Source: Methanobacteriota archaeon | GTDB lineage: Archaea; Thermoplasmatota; Poseidoniia; Poseidoniales; Poseidoniaceae | Assembly: GCA_002692465.1 (NCBI GenBank) | Contig: NZKH01000028.1 | Location: 6,787-39,238, forward strand | Length of the DNA: 32,452 nucleotides | Reading direction: 5' to 3' | Shown: positions 7,072 to 15,011 of the stretch, piece by piece | Layout of the letters: each line of letters starts with the position of its first letter | How positions within the stretch are numbered: position 1 is the stretch's first letter | Translations under genes and position numbers: made by a program | Notes under the pieces: generated by a model | Databases searched by the model: none | What the model saw: the letters and a program-made list of their open reading frames with translations, nothing else | What the model was told of the DNA's origin: nothing

Positions 7072-8085
7072 TTATTCATCAATTTTTTCCAAATTACTTT
7101 GTGCTCTAGTATATACTTCTCTCAGAGTTTGATCATTAATTTCAAGATAAACTCTAGTTGTTTGAATATTAGCGTGCCCAAGTAATCGTTGGATAGAGAC
7201 AATGTCCGCCCCTCTTTCTAATAATCCAGTAGCAAAATTATGTCTTAGTACATGTGGTGACAATCTTTTTTTAGAAATATTAGCATCTTCAGCGATTCTA
7301 TCCATTAATTTTTGAATTCCTCTTGGTGTAATTCTTTTTCCTTTTGAGTTAACTAATAATGCATCTTCATCAACTAAAATAATTTTATTCCTTAAAGTTA
7401 GCCAACAATTTAGAACATCTGCGGTTTGTTCTGTGTAAAGAACCATACGATCCTTATTTCCCTTTCCACCAACAACTCTTGCACTTTTATCTTTAAAATC
7501 AACATCATGAATATTTAATCCACAGAGTTCACTAACTCTTATTCCCGTTTCCAAAAGCAACGTGACAATTAGGTGCGCAAGGGGGTTTTCACTGTTAAAT
7601 GCTGCAGTTCGAACGCTTTTCAACTCATTATTTGAAAGGACTTTAGGAATTTGTTTACCTTTTCTAGGTCTAATAATATGTTCAGGTACATGATGTCCAA
7701 CCCATTCAATTAAGTGACTTATTGCTGCTAAACGTGCATTTACCGTAGATGCTTTAAATTCATTAATTGATTGTAACCAGATATCTAATCTTCCATTTTC
7801 TGGATTAACATATGAATTCAAATCTTTTACAGTTAGATTTTCTAAATATTCATTTGACATTTCTTCTTCGTTTGAAGAAATTTTTGTTTTTAGAAATTTT
7901 TTCACTGCACATAAATAAGATTTGATAGTATTGTTACTTTTCCCCTCAGTCTTTAATTGTTGAATCCAGCAGGGATGCCAAGAAACATGAGATAAACGAA
8001 TTATTCTATCGGGTAAAATTTTTTCATTAAGCTTTTTTTGAATCTCCAACAATTGTTTTAATTCTTGATTATAATCCAAAGACAT
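7072..8085 (-). CDS. xerA: Tyrosine recombinase, XerC/XerD/XerA type
   Basis: A 337-residue site-specific recombinase. Residues 35-130 are the SAM-like core-binding domain (TIKSYLCAVKKFLK and following). Residues 150-325 are the catalytic domain, with all active-site residues visible: Arg183 in TGIRVSELCGL, Lys208 in GGKGNKDR, His278 and Arg281 in SPHVLRHNFATG, His304 in LLGHANIQTT and the nucleophile Tyr313 in RVYLEI. It is close to chromosomal Xer proteins, which resolve chromosome dimers at dif; an archaeal XerA is the simplest reading. No excisionase, transposase or flanking attachment repeats were seen, so an integron or phage origin is not supported. The leader (8086-8196) is unusually rich in hairpins and contains a GAGGGG ribosome-binding site. 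Confidence 0.9.
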   Translation of the reverse strand: MSLDYNQELKQLLEIQKKLNEKILPDRIIRLSHVSWHPCWIQQLKTEGKSNNTIKSYLCAVKKFLKTKISSNEEEMSNEYLENLTVKDLNSYVNPENGRLDIWLQSINEFKASTVNARLAAISHLIEWVGHHVPEHIIRPRKGKQIPKVLSNNELKSVRTAAFNSENPLAHLIVTLLLETGIRVSELCGLNIHDVDFKDKSARVVGGKGNKDRMVLYTEQTADVLNCWLTLRNKIILVDEDALLVNSKGKRITPRGIQKLMDRIAEDANISKKRLSPHVLRHNFATGLLERGADIVSIQRLLGHANIQTTRVYLEINDQTLREVYTRAQSNLEKIDE

Positions 8086-8101
8086 TGCATCCCCTCTTTT
8101 T

Positions 8102-8178
8102 GTCGCTAAGCGACTGCATCCCTGCCTAAAAGGCAGATAGCCTCAGACATCTTAGGCTTTGAATGCTTCGTGTCATTC
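8102..8178. other. Cluster of four hairpins upstream of the Xer gene
   Basis: The gap 8086-8196 carries four inverted repeats in 77 bp: GTCGC-TAA-GCGAC (8102-8114), CTGCCT-AAA-AGGCAG (8122-8136), GCCTCAG-ACAT-CTTAGGC (8140-8157, one mismatch) and GAATG-8 nt-CATTC (8161-8178). TGCATCCC is repeated at 8086-8093 and 8115-8122. Read on the minus strand, the cluster lies between a TTTAAACG-like promoter (about 8187-8194) and the GAGGGG site of the Xer gene. The strand-specific GCAUUC of hairpin 4 could instead pair with either GGAUGC copy, one of which touches the ribosome-binding site. It may be a regulatory leader, an independent small RNA or a recombinase target. Confidence 0.55.
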
Positions 8179-8196
8179 GATTAAAAAACGTTTAAA

Positions 8197-9432
8197 TCAA
8201 TATGTTTCAAATTTTTCCGAATCTTTAAATTTAGATTCCATTTTTCGATTATTATATATTTCAAAGTTTAATATTTCTTTTAAATTTAATCTTAGTTGAT
8301 GTAAATCACCGTAAAAAATCAATATGTCATTGTATCTTAATTTCAAATCATCTTTTGGTGCCCAGACTAATTGACGTGATCTTGATAATGCAAAAGCACT
8401 AGTTCCAAAATCACTGAATAAATCTCCAATTCTTTCACCAACTAACCACGGGTGATTAACTAAATGTATGGGCAAGATTCCATGACCTGGAACAGTTAAA
8501 AGTAATTGATCCATACTTATTTTTACAAATTTTGCATCTTCTTCTAAAAAATCAATTATTTTTTCAGCAACATTAACTCCTGAAGCCATCTCTATACCTT
8601 CTAAACCAGGAGATGAATTTATTTCAAGTACCAATGGGCCATTTTTCCCTTCCAAAAGGTCAACTCCAGCAATGTTTAATCCTAACACTCTTGCGGCTCT
8701 AAGTGCGATTTCTTCATATTCAGGAGTTAATTCAACAGATTCAACAGTTCCATTAAGATGGAAATTTGATCGGAACTCTTTACCTCTTGCTCTTCTTCTC
8801 ATACACGCTACAACTTTGTCACCAACTACTAATGCTCTAATATCGGTTCCATGACTTTCATGAATATATTGTTGAATCAAAACTTCATGGTTTAAATCTA
8901 ATAATGCAGAAACAAGACCAATAGCATCTTTGTATAGGTGTCTAAGGTAAACTCCACGTCCTTGAGTTCCTTCTGAAACTTTTATTACGACTGGAAGCCC
9001 TCCTACAATATCAATTGCTCTTTCGACATCATTAATATTTCGAACATAGGCAGTTTTTGGAATAGGAACATTATTTCTACCTAGTATTTGTGCAGCTAAT
9101 AATTTGTTTCTACTTTGTCTAATTCCTTCACCAGAATTTGCAGAATACACATCTAATTGTTCAAATTGTTTCAATAATGCAACACCATGTGATGTAATTG
9201 AATGTCCAATTCGTGGTAGAACAGCATCAAAATTTACTTGGTTTCCCTTGTGTAATATTTGTGGTGAATCTTTACTTATTGACAATGTAAATTGTAGTGG
9301 ATCTAAGATTGTAGTATGAATGCCTTTTTTCAAGGCTTCTTCTTGTAATCTTCTAGTGCTGTATAATCTTGGCCCTCTAGAAAGAATTGCTAATCGCAAA
9401 GTAACCCCACCCAGACAATCTGAACAAACCAT
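8197..9432 (-). CDS. rimK: RimK-type ATP-grasp ligase with C-terminal RCK_C-like domain
   Basis: A 411-residue protein. Residues 13-300 match RimK, the ATP-grasp ligase that adds glutamate to the C-terminus of ribosomal protein S6: RLAILSRGPRLYSTRRL, FDAVLPRIG, VVIKVSEGTQGRGV (ATP-binding loop), DIRALVVGDKVVACMRR, FRSNFHLNG and VLEINSSPGLEGIE (Mg-binding Glu/Asn). Archaeal relatives include LysX, MptN and CofF, so the amino-acid acceptor is uncertain. Residues 311-390 are extra and resemble a TrkA_C/RCK_C domain (LVGERIGDLFSDFG, later DDLKLRYNDILIFYGD), a ligand-binding module of K+ channels. ATG at 9432 is given as the start, but a TTG at 9399 (preceded by GGTGGGG) aligns exactly with the usual RimK N-terminus and may be the real one. 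A T-run (GTTTTTTAAT on the minus strand) follows the stop. Confidence 0.9.
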   Translation of the reverse strand: MVCSDCLGGVTLRLAILSRGPRLYSTRRLQEEALKKGIHTTILDPLQFTLSISKDSPQILHKGNQVNFDAVLPRIGHSITSHGVALLKQFEQLDVYSANSGEGIRQSRNKLLAAQILGRNNVPIPKTAYVRNINDVERAIDIVGGLPVVIKVSEGTQGRGVYLRHLYKDAIGLVSALLDLNHEVLIQQYIHESHGTDIRALVVGDKVVACMRRRARGKEFRSNFHLNGTVESVELTPEYEEIALRAARVLGLNIAGVDLLEGKNGPLVLEINSSPGLEGIEMASGVNVAEKIIDFLEEDAKFVKISMDQLLLTVPGHGILPIHLVNHPWLVGERIGDLFSDFGTSAFALSRSRQLVWAPKDDLKLRYNDILIFYGDLHQLRLNLKEILNFEIYNNRKMESKFKDSEKFETY

Positions 9433-9540
9433 CCTTTTTCAGTCTTGGGTTACTCTGTTAAGTGTTAAATCGTATATTTTTGTGAAGATTTTAACAACAG
9501 ACTTGAAAGGTTAGTAATGTCGCCAATATCAATGTAACAT

Positions 9541-11694
9541 ATGGCAGATCAAGAAAAACCTGGTGTGGAATTACCTCCGTCTTCACTTTCTCATAAGGAT
9601 CTACGTATGCTTTGTTTGGATAATGATTTATCCATTTCTGGTAAAAAATCTGTTTTAGTTGAGCGTTTATTGGATGCTGGAGTTTCATGGGAAGATTTAG
9701 GTTTAGAAAGTGAGGAAGAACACTTAGAACAGGAAGAATTAATTTTAGAAGAATCAGAACCTATGGATGTAGAAGAACCGATTGAAGAGTTGGTTGCAGA
9801 AATAGAAGAATCAGAACCTATGGGTGTAGAAGAACCGATTGAAGAGGATGAGATTTTTGAAGCAGAAATAATTGAAGAGATTAAACCTGCTTCAACTACA
9901 AAAATTACCAAAGAAGAGAGTCAAAAGGACTTTTTTAAGACTCTATTGACCCCTAAAGCATTGCTTTCTTTCATAATCGTAGGGTTATTAATTGGTAGTT
10001 TATTTTGGTATGTTTATTCTCAGCCAGAACCTTTTACGGCTGATAAATTAAGGTATGGAGACTCAATGACTTTTTCAATAAGTAATGGAAATTTATTAAT
10101 TGAAGGTGAAGAGTTAGTAGAACAAATTGCACATCAATTAAATGCAGAAGATAAGATGTGTGGGAAAATAGAAGTTGATTATGTCGGGACAGGGAGTGTG
10201 ACAGTTACAGAAGGAGGAAGTATTGAGATTGCTAATCAACCAGACGACTCTAAATTAGGTGCAGTCCAGAAAAAAGGATCATTTGGTGAAACTTGGTTAA
10301 CTTTAGAACAACGATATGAATACAATTTTGATGATGTAGATATTGCTACAAATACTCCAATAGCTAACAAATGTAGCAGTACTACTTTAGGAAATTTGAA
10401 CGATAACCAAGCACAAATTTCAGTTGATTCGTGGACGGAGATTAGAAATCAAGAATTATTAAGGTCAGATATTGGTTATGAATTTCAAGGAGGAGATTTA
10501 GGCTCAATTAGAGGAAAAACTGTTACATACGGGTTGGATAATTTTGGAGAAGTCTTACAAAATTTAATACCTGGAATCGCCTTAGCTTTTGCTCCGATTG
10601 AATTGGATAAGTTGCTAGAAGGTGCTTTTCTTTCTGAAGGGGTATCAGGTGAAAAATGGAATTGGAATTGGACAGTTGCAGGTACTGATGAAGTTGGAGG
10701 GAAAGAGACCTGGAAAATATATTTAGAAAATACAGAAGTTAGTGAAAGATGTTTTGGTTCTGCAAAAATAAATTTGTGGGCTTCAAAAGATTCACCTTGG
10801 CCAGTAAAACAATATGTTGATTTAAAAATTTCAAATTTTGATGAAGATCGAACCTCATGTAGTAAATCATTATTAGAACAAGTTGGAACGACGCTTTTTG
10901 ATATTGAAATACCACAAGGTAGATTTAATCTAGAAATGATGTTAATGGAAACCTCTTTTACATCTGGCGGAGATTTGGTAGATTGGAAAGAAACTTATTC
11001 AAATAGACCAGCACCAGGGCAAGGGCATCTAACTCCTACGCATAATTGGAAAAATAATAATGAAATCCATATGCCTGATAATTCTGAATTAAGAGAGTAT
11101 ACAATAGAAGAAACAATAAAATGTGTTAATGAAACAATACCAAATTCTGATTTAATTACAAAATTGGATGCTGGAGCATATATTTGGCGTGCCATCGATG
11201 ATCGTTCAAATAGTGCAATGACTTATTGGAACCTTAGTTGGGTAGACCCTGCAGATCAGAGCGGTTGGGCTTTAATAGAAATAAGGGATACAATTGAAGG
11301 AGAAGATTATTGTGAAATTGATGGTTCAGGGATATATGAGTCACAATCAATAGCTCATAACTCTGATTCAATTAGCATTACAAATTCATTAACAGAATTG
11401 GAAACTCGGATTTTAGATTCTAACAAATTTCCAGAATTATCGGGAACAAATGGAATTATAGCCACAAATGGAGAGTTAAGTAGTGAAACTCAAATCGGAT
11501 ATCTTGTCCTTACCCCAAATGATGATTTAAACGAGATTTTAGATTTAATTAATCGCGATGATGGTGCAGTTAGTTTTGATTTACAGCGTAATTATGAACA
11601 GGATGGATGGGATGTTTCTGTAGAATTATTAGTTGATGCAACTAATGGAAGAATAATTGGGTGGACACAATCATCTACACAAAATATAGAGTGA
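9541..11694 (+). CDS. SAP-domain protein with one membrane helix and a large ectodomain
   Basis: A 717-residue protein with an unusual order of parts. Residues 13-47 are a SAP motif (LSHKDLRMLCLDNDLSISG, then KKSVLVERLLDAG), a helix-extended loop-helix that binds DNA in other proteins. Residues 55-115 are a very acidic linker with two near-identical repeats. Residues 141-159 are one transmembrane helix (LLSFIIVGLLIGSLFWYVY), with Lys139 on its cytoplasmic side. The remaining ~555 residues are extracytoplasmic, mostly strand-forming, with scattered Cys and N-glycosylation-type sequons. No signal peptide precedes the SAP domain, so it should be cytoplasmic and the C-terminus outside. The ectodomain matches no family I know. 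The next gene starts 4 bp after the stop, so they form an operon. Confidence 0.78.
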   Translation: MADQEKPGVELPPSSLSHKDLRMLCLDNDLSISGKKSVLVERLLDAGVSWEDLGLESEEEHLEQEELILEESEPMDVEEPIEELVAEIEESEPMGVEEPIEEDEIFEAEIIEEIKPASTTKITKEESQKDFFKTLLTPKALLSFIIVGLLIGSLFWYVYSQPEPFTADKLRYGDSMTFSISNGNLLIEGEELVEQIAHQLNAEDKMCGKIEVDYVGTGSVTVTEGGSIEIANQPDDSKLGAVQKKGSFGETWLTLEQRYEYNFDDVDIATNTPIANKCSSTTLGNLNDNQAQISVDSWTEIRNQELLRSDIGYEFQGGDLGSIRGKTVTYGLDNFGEVLQNLIPGIALAFAPIELDKLLEGAFLSEGVSGEKWNWNWTVAGTDEVGGKETWKIYLENTEVSERCFGSAKINLWASKDSPWPVKQYVDLKISNFDEDRTSCSKSLLEQVGTTLFDIEIPQGRFNLEMMLMETSFTSGGDLVDWKETYSNRPAPGQGHLTPTHNWKNNNEIHMPDNSELREYTIEETIKCVNETIPNSDLITKLDAGAYIWRAIDDRSNSAMTYWNLSWVDPADQSGWALIEIRDTIEGEDYCEIDGSGIYESQSIAHNSDSISITNSLTELETRILDSNKFPELSGTNGIIATNGELSSETQIGYLVLTPNDDLNEILDLINRDDGAVSFDLQRNYEQDGWDVSVELLVDATNGRIIGWTQSSTQNIE
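9748..9846 (+). repeat. Two 42-bp in-frame repeats coding for acidic linker
   Basis: Copies at 9748-9789 and 9805-9846 differ at one base (GATGT versus GGTGT) and are offset by 57 bp or 19 codons. Each encodes EESEPM(D/G)VEEPIEE, giving tandem acidic units between the SAP domain and the membrane helix. Near-identity at DNA level points to recent duplication. Confidence 0.88.
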
Positions 11695-11698
11695 TTAT

Positions 11699-12148
11699 AT
11701 GCCTAAAAAGAAATTATCCAAAGGGTTTGATGATTTGTTTTCACAAAACGAAACAGATTTATCTTTTCTTGATGCGTATGGAAAAACAGATTTAGAAAAC
11801 ATATCAGGTCTTCCTGAATCAAGTCAAACTCATCAAAATGCAGATGAATTGTTTGATGCTATACTTCGGTTATTAAAATCAGAAAAAGTAGCAATAAAAT
11901 CAACTAAAAAAAAGATTTCACTTGACAAGTTTTTGTTAATAAATAAAAAGAATAGTCACATAGAAATTAAAATTGCATCAGAAAAATTAAGTTTGCCTTT
12001 AGTTCAAAGTGATTTAATGGCCCCAGGATTTACAGATTCGAAATTATCTAAAGACTCAATGAATTGTTTTGTAATTATTGATTCATGGGGTATCAGCACA
12101 AAAAATTTTATTTCAAGAATAATTGAGTTTTACAAATTTAATTATTGA
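11699..12148 (+). CDS. Uncharacterised 149-residue protein, cotranscribed with the SAP protein
   Basis: A soluble protein starting MPKKKLSKGFDDLFSQNE. The first 40 residues are charged and probably flexible. Residues 45-65 form a helix (ADELFDAILRLLKSEKVA). Residues 70-149 alternate strands and helices (KKISLDKFLLINKKNS, then FVIIDSWGISTKNFI). There is no signal peptide, membrane helix, cysteine cluster or catalytic motif. Its start lies 4 bp after the stop of the SAP-domain protein, so the two are almost certainly one transcript and may work together. Its last 7 bp overlap the convergent secreted-protein gene. Function is not recognised. Confidence 0.7.
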   Translation: MPKKKLSKGFDDLFSQNETDLSFLDAYGKTDLENISGLPESSQTHQNADELFDAILRLLKSEKVAIKSTKKKISLDKFLLINKKNSHIEIKIASEKLSLPLVQSDLMAPGFTDSKLSKDSMNCFVIIDSWGISTKNFISRIIEFYKFNY

Positions 12149-12726
12149 TTTTTTTTGATAATTATAGTTGCAAGTGTTAGTGAAATTATGGCACTAAAAA
12201 AAGGAAAACCGCTAATATTTTCATCATTATCTCCACAGTCGGCTCCTCCAGTAATTATTTCTTTATTCTCCATAATTTCCCAACAGGTACTCCATACTTT
12301 TGCATAACCATCGGAACGTTCTGGAATAAGTAATTCAGATTCATTTTCATAGACAATGTGTATTCTCCAGTTAACGTATGAGTGTTTTTCTAATGTTGTA
12401 ATAGTCCCACTCCATAAATTATCATTATATGTCATATCAATAAATTCAGGACTATGGCATACAATAGGATCATAAACACAAATTTGTGTTTCTAATTTTA
12501 ATTTAGTTATATTTTGAGAATTTTCAGAAACAGATACGCTTAATTTCCATTCAGAAAGGTCTTCACTCGGAGTTGTAAATGTTAAATTTTCTAATGGAGA
12601 ATTTTCTAAATTAGGTATAGTATCATCTCTAGTTTCAGCTAATGCATTTGGGAAATTAATACATAATAAAATGCAAATTAAAGCAGTTGTGTAAATTCGA
12701 TATTTTTGATTAAACATGCCTTCCAT
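12142..12726 (-). CDS. Secreted or surface protein with C-terminal membrane tail
   Basis: A 194-residue exported protein. I chose the ATG at 12726 (MEGMFNQK) over a longer reading because a signal peptide (TTALICILLCINFPNALA) then begins properly and the TATA box lies 25-32 nt upstream. Residues 35-150 look like a small beta domain with WKLSVSVSENSQNITKLKL and two Cys (CVYDPIVCHSPEFI) that may form a disulfide. The C-terminus GFPFFSAIISLTLATIIIKKNQ is a short hydrophobic helix ended by lysines and is reminiscent of a degenerate PGF-CTERM sorting tail. It is divergent from the PGF-CTERM protein gene and shares its promoter region. Function is unknown. Confidence 0.72.
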   Translation of the reverse strand: MEGMFNQKYRIYTTALICILLCINFPNALAETRDDTIPNLENSPLENLTFTTPSEDLSEWKLSVSVSENSQNITKLKLETQICVYDPIVCHSPEFIDMTYNDNLWSGTITTLEKHSYVNWRIHIVYENESELLIPERSDGYAKVWSTCWEIMENKEIITGGADCGDNDENISGFPFFSAIISLTLATIIIKKNQ

Positions 12727-12750
12727 GCCCCTTCCTTGAGTAATATCGTT

Positions 12751-12812
12751 AAAATATATGCCTACGGAGGTTATATATCTAATATCTTTGTCGTGGTTAC
12801 AGCATAGAGGTG
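12751..12812. promoter_or_regulatory. Divergent promoter region of two surface-protein genes
   Basis: On the minus strand TATATTTT (12751-12758) is 25-32 nt before the ATG at 12726, implying a nearly leaderless mRNA. On the plus strand TTATATATCT (12771-12780) precedes the PGF-CTERM gene, with a Shine-Dalgarno GAGGTG at 12807-12812, eight bases before the ATG at 12821. The TATA boxes are about 13 bp apart, so only one promoter may be occupied at a time. Confidence 0.6.
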
Positions 12813-12820
12813 TACCTATT

Positions 12821-14428
12821 ATGAACACAAAAACAATAATGAACGTATTAATTGCAATATTGCTTTGTGCATCAGGATTGGCATCTGTAGTCTCAGCAGC
12901 AGACGACGGTGCAATTCCAGAAGATATGCATACAGTGACTATTGCGGTTGATCATGATGACGATAGTGAAGATGAAATAACAGTATCTGTGACCCTTTCT
13001 TGGGAATATCCAGACATGATGAGAAACATGGCTGATACTCCTGGAGATGAAAGGGATGGAGTAATTGATGCTTCCGAAGCAACAGAATACGCAGCAATGT
13101 TAGACGACATGGGGCTTGAAGAGTTACAAACCGCTCACAGATCCCATGTATGGAATATGAATTTGGGCAGTAGCAACGCTGCTAATCCAGATGATGGCGG
13201 TTCAGAAGTAGCATGGGATATTTCCACAGATGTTACTGGTGTAGAAGGATCCACAGATGATGGAACAACTTGGACAGTTACAATTACTTTAGCAATGGAC
13301 ATGACTGCTGATGATTTACCTAGTGACACATTGGATATGACTTTTGGTCCTGCTGGTGATAGAGAAGGAGGAGTAACAGACCTTCCTTACTGGGAAACAT
13401 CTGTATCAGTTGAGGGAACAGATTCTTGGTGTATTGCATCAATTACAAAGGATGATGGTAGCTCATTAGAATCTGAATTTGCTTACCGTGGTAATGATAC
13501 AACAAATTCTGATCAAGAACCAGACGACTGGGATTTCACAGTATCTTTTGACCAAAATATTGATTGTACAGAAGATGATGATAAGGCTGATGACGATAGA
13601 GATGGTGTAGGAAACGAAGATGATTTATGCCCAGGAACTGCAGATAACACTGTTGTAGATGAAGATGGTTGTGCTGTTGATGACGGAACTTGTGAAGCAG
13701 GAACTGATACTGATGGAGACGGTGTTGACGATTGTGATGACACATGTCCAGATACAACAGGAACTGAAACAGATAACAACGGATGTTCAGCAGAACAACT
13801 AGGTACTGATGATGACGATTGGACATTTAGTGTTACATTTACTGTAGATTCAGCTTCATTCACTTGTGAAGGAATGACAAATGATTCTACAGCACAAGAT
13901 TGTATGACTGCTGCTGGAGCAACATTGTCTGATGTTGCAGATGTAAAAGCAGGTCACCCACACGAATGGTCTTGGGAATTACAAGTTAACGGAGTTGCAG
14001 CAGATGATCAAGATGCAGCTAACATGGCTTTAACTTCTCAATCCTCATTTTCTTGGGTTGTTAAGTGTGCTTCTGGCGCATCAACATGTGGAGATGAAAC
14101 AGTTCACGTAGTTACAGAATTAACAGGCGCATTAGAAATTGCTTCTGGAGATTGTGTTTTCTTTGATGGAGTAACACCAACATTTGGTGATGCTTGGGAT
14201 GACTTAGGTCAATCTAGCAGATGTTTCTCCGCTGAAGGAACTTGGACATCAGGTGACTTTTCAGTTACAGTCCCAGCAGCAACTACTGGTGATAACACAA
14301 CAACAGATCCTATTGATGATACAGCTACAACAGTTGAAGCTGAAGAAACACCTGGATTTGGTTTGATTGCAGGAGTTAGTGCAGCACTTGGTGCAGCATT
14401 AATTGCAGCGTCACGCAAAGAAGATTGA
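12821..14428 (+). CDS. Surface protein with EF-hand-like loop, TSP3 repeats and PGF-CTERM tail
   Basis: A 535-residue exported acidic protein. The start at 12821 is set by GAGGTG eight bases upstream and by the signal peptide that follows (NVLIAILLCASGLASVVSA). Around residues 76-87 DERDGVIDASEA resembles an EF-hand or dockerin loop. Residues 252-326 are thrombospondin type 3-like repeats: DDDRDGVGNEDDLCPGT and DTDGDGVDDCDDTCPDT, calcium-binding with paired Cys. Two beta-rich domains flank them. The last 26 residues carry TPGFGLIAGVSAALGAA and end with RKED: the PGF motif, hydrophobic helix and basic end of archaeosortase substrates. These tags are removed by ArtA and replaced by a lipid anchor. 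A role in the cell surface or in adhesion is likely. Codon use is GC-richer and more regular than its neighbours, suggesting strong expression. A terminator follows. Confidence 0.88.
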   Translation: MNTKTIMNVLIAILLCASGLASVVSAADDGAIPEDMHTVTIAVDHDDDSEDEITVSVTLSWEYPDMMRNMADTPGDERDGVIDASEATEYAAMLDDMGLEELQTAHRSHVWNMNLGSSNAANPDDGGSEVAWDISTDVTGVEGSTDDGTTWTVTITLAMDMTADDLPSDTLDMTFGPAGDREGGVTDLPYWETSVSVEGTDSWCIASITKDDGSSLESEFAYRGNDTTNSDQEPDDWDFTVSFDQNIDCTEDDDKADDDRDGVGNEDDLCPGTADNTVVDEDGCAVDDGTCEAGTDTDGDGVDDCDDTCPDTTGTETDNNGCSAEQLGTDDDDWTFSVTFTVDSASFTCEGMTNDSTAQDCMTAAGATLSDVADVKAGHPHEWSWELQVNGVAADDQDAANMALTSQSSFSWVVKCASGASTCGDETVHVVTELTGALEIASGDCVFFDGVTPTFGDAWDDLGQSSRCFSAEGTWTSGDFSVTVPAATTGDNTTTDPIDDTATTVEAEETPGFGLIAGVSAALGAALIAASRKED

Positions 14429-14459
14429 GTCTAATTAAAGACTTGAAATGTGTGAAATG

Positions 14460-14503
14460 GACCATCCCTGCCGTAAATCGGTGGGGGTGGTCGTCCTTTT
14501 TTT
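14460..14503 (+). terminator. Hairpin-plus-T-run terminator after the PGF-CTERM gene
   Basis: A 13-bp stem pairs GACCATCCCTGCC with GGTGGGGGTGGTC around the loop GTAAATC, with three G-U wobble pairs and no mismatch. GTCC and seven T follow. The wobbles make the hairpin much better on the plus-strand RNA than on the opposite strand. The T-run reaches into the last bases of the convergent PUA gene. Most archaea stop at plain T-runs, so a long stem here is notable. Confidence 0.8.
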
Positions 14504-15011
14504 ATAATTCTAAATTCCACAATTCATCTCCAATCCAGTGAATTGTAGAGATTCCTTTTCCAGATTTTGAATTTTTCATAGTAGTTCCATCAGTTAAAGC
14601 CCAACCTACAGCGATTGGTTTATTGTGAGTTTCATCACGAACCCAAACTAAATCATTTTCAACAATATTTTCATCACAATCTTGAATTCCAGCCATCATA
14701 CAGTCTGCCCCATTGAGTAGAAATGGTATGGCACCACGATCAACATTAATCCATTTAAGAGATGGGTTCCAAGATAAAATTCCTTTTAATGTTGGGAAAG
14801 CAACAAGATTTCCGTTTGGATTTTTTAATTCGATAGCCATTGGAAGCTTATCAACTAAAATTAAATTCCAAGTTCCATAATCTGCAAATTCAAATAAAGC
14901 ATTTTGAATATCAATACTTAACCCAAGTGCATTTGATAATTCGTTTAAGAGGGGTAGAACCATTTTTTTACGCACCGGTCTGCGTTTTTTTATTTTCCAA
15001 TCCTTTGACAC
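14502..15011 (-). CDS. PUA-domain RNA-binding protein (MCT-1/Tma20-like)
   Basis: A 169-residue protein with the archaeal MCT-1-like layout. Residues 1-80 contain the basic KIKKRRPVRKKMVLPLLNEL and an N-terminal alpha/beta domain. Residues 88-165 are a PUA domain: NVDRGAIPFLLNGADCM, ENDLVWVRDETHNKPIAVGW and ISTIHWIGDELWNLEL. The PUA domain binds structured RNA; eukaryotic MCT-1 (with DENR) acts in translation re-initiation and 40S recycling. The start is GTG. The conserved basic segment lies upstream of the first in-frame ATG (14963), so the GTG is favoured. It is divergent from the S8e gene across a 101-bp gap. Confidence 0.87.
   Translation of the reverse strand: MSKDWKIKKRRPVRKKMVLPLLNELSNALGLSIDIQNALFEFADYGTWNLILVDKLPMAIELKNPNGNLVAFPTLKGILSWNPSLKWINVDRGAIPFLLNGADCMMAGIQDCDENIVENDLVWVRDETHNKPIAVGWALTDGTTMKNSKSGKGISTIHWIGDELWNLEL

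Noticed and set aside
7072-8085. Integrase of a mobile element or integron.
   Set aside because: The protein looks like a chromosomal Xer, the flanking genes are housekeeping, and no transposase, phage gene, cassette array or attachment duplication is seen.
9433-9540. 108-bp divergent gap before the SAP gene examined for operators.
   Set aside because: TATA-like sequence (GTATATTTTTG) is present, but no clear palindrome or repeated motif stands out.
13513-13863. Ser/Val-rich open frame on the minus strand inside the PGF-CTERM gene.
   Set aside because: It is the mirror of acidic Asp/Gly/Thr codons on the coding strand, with no start signals.
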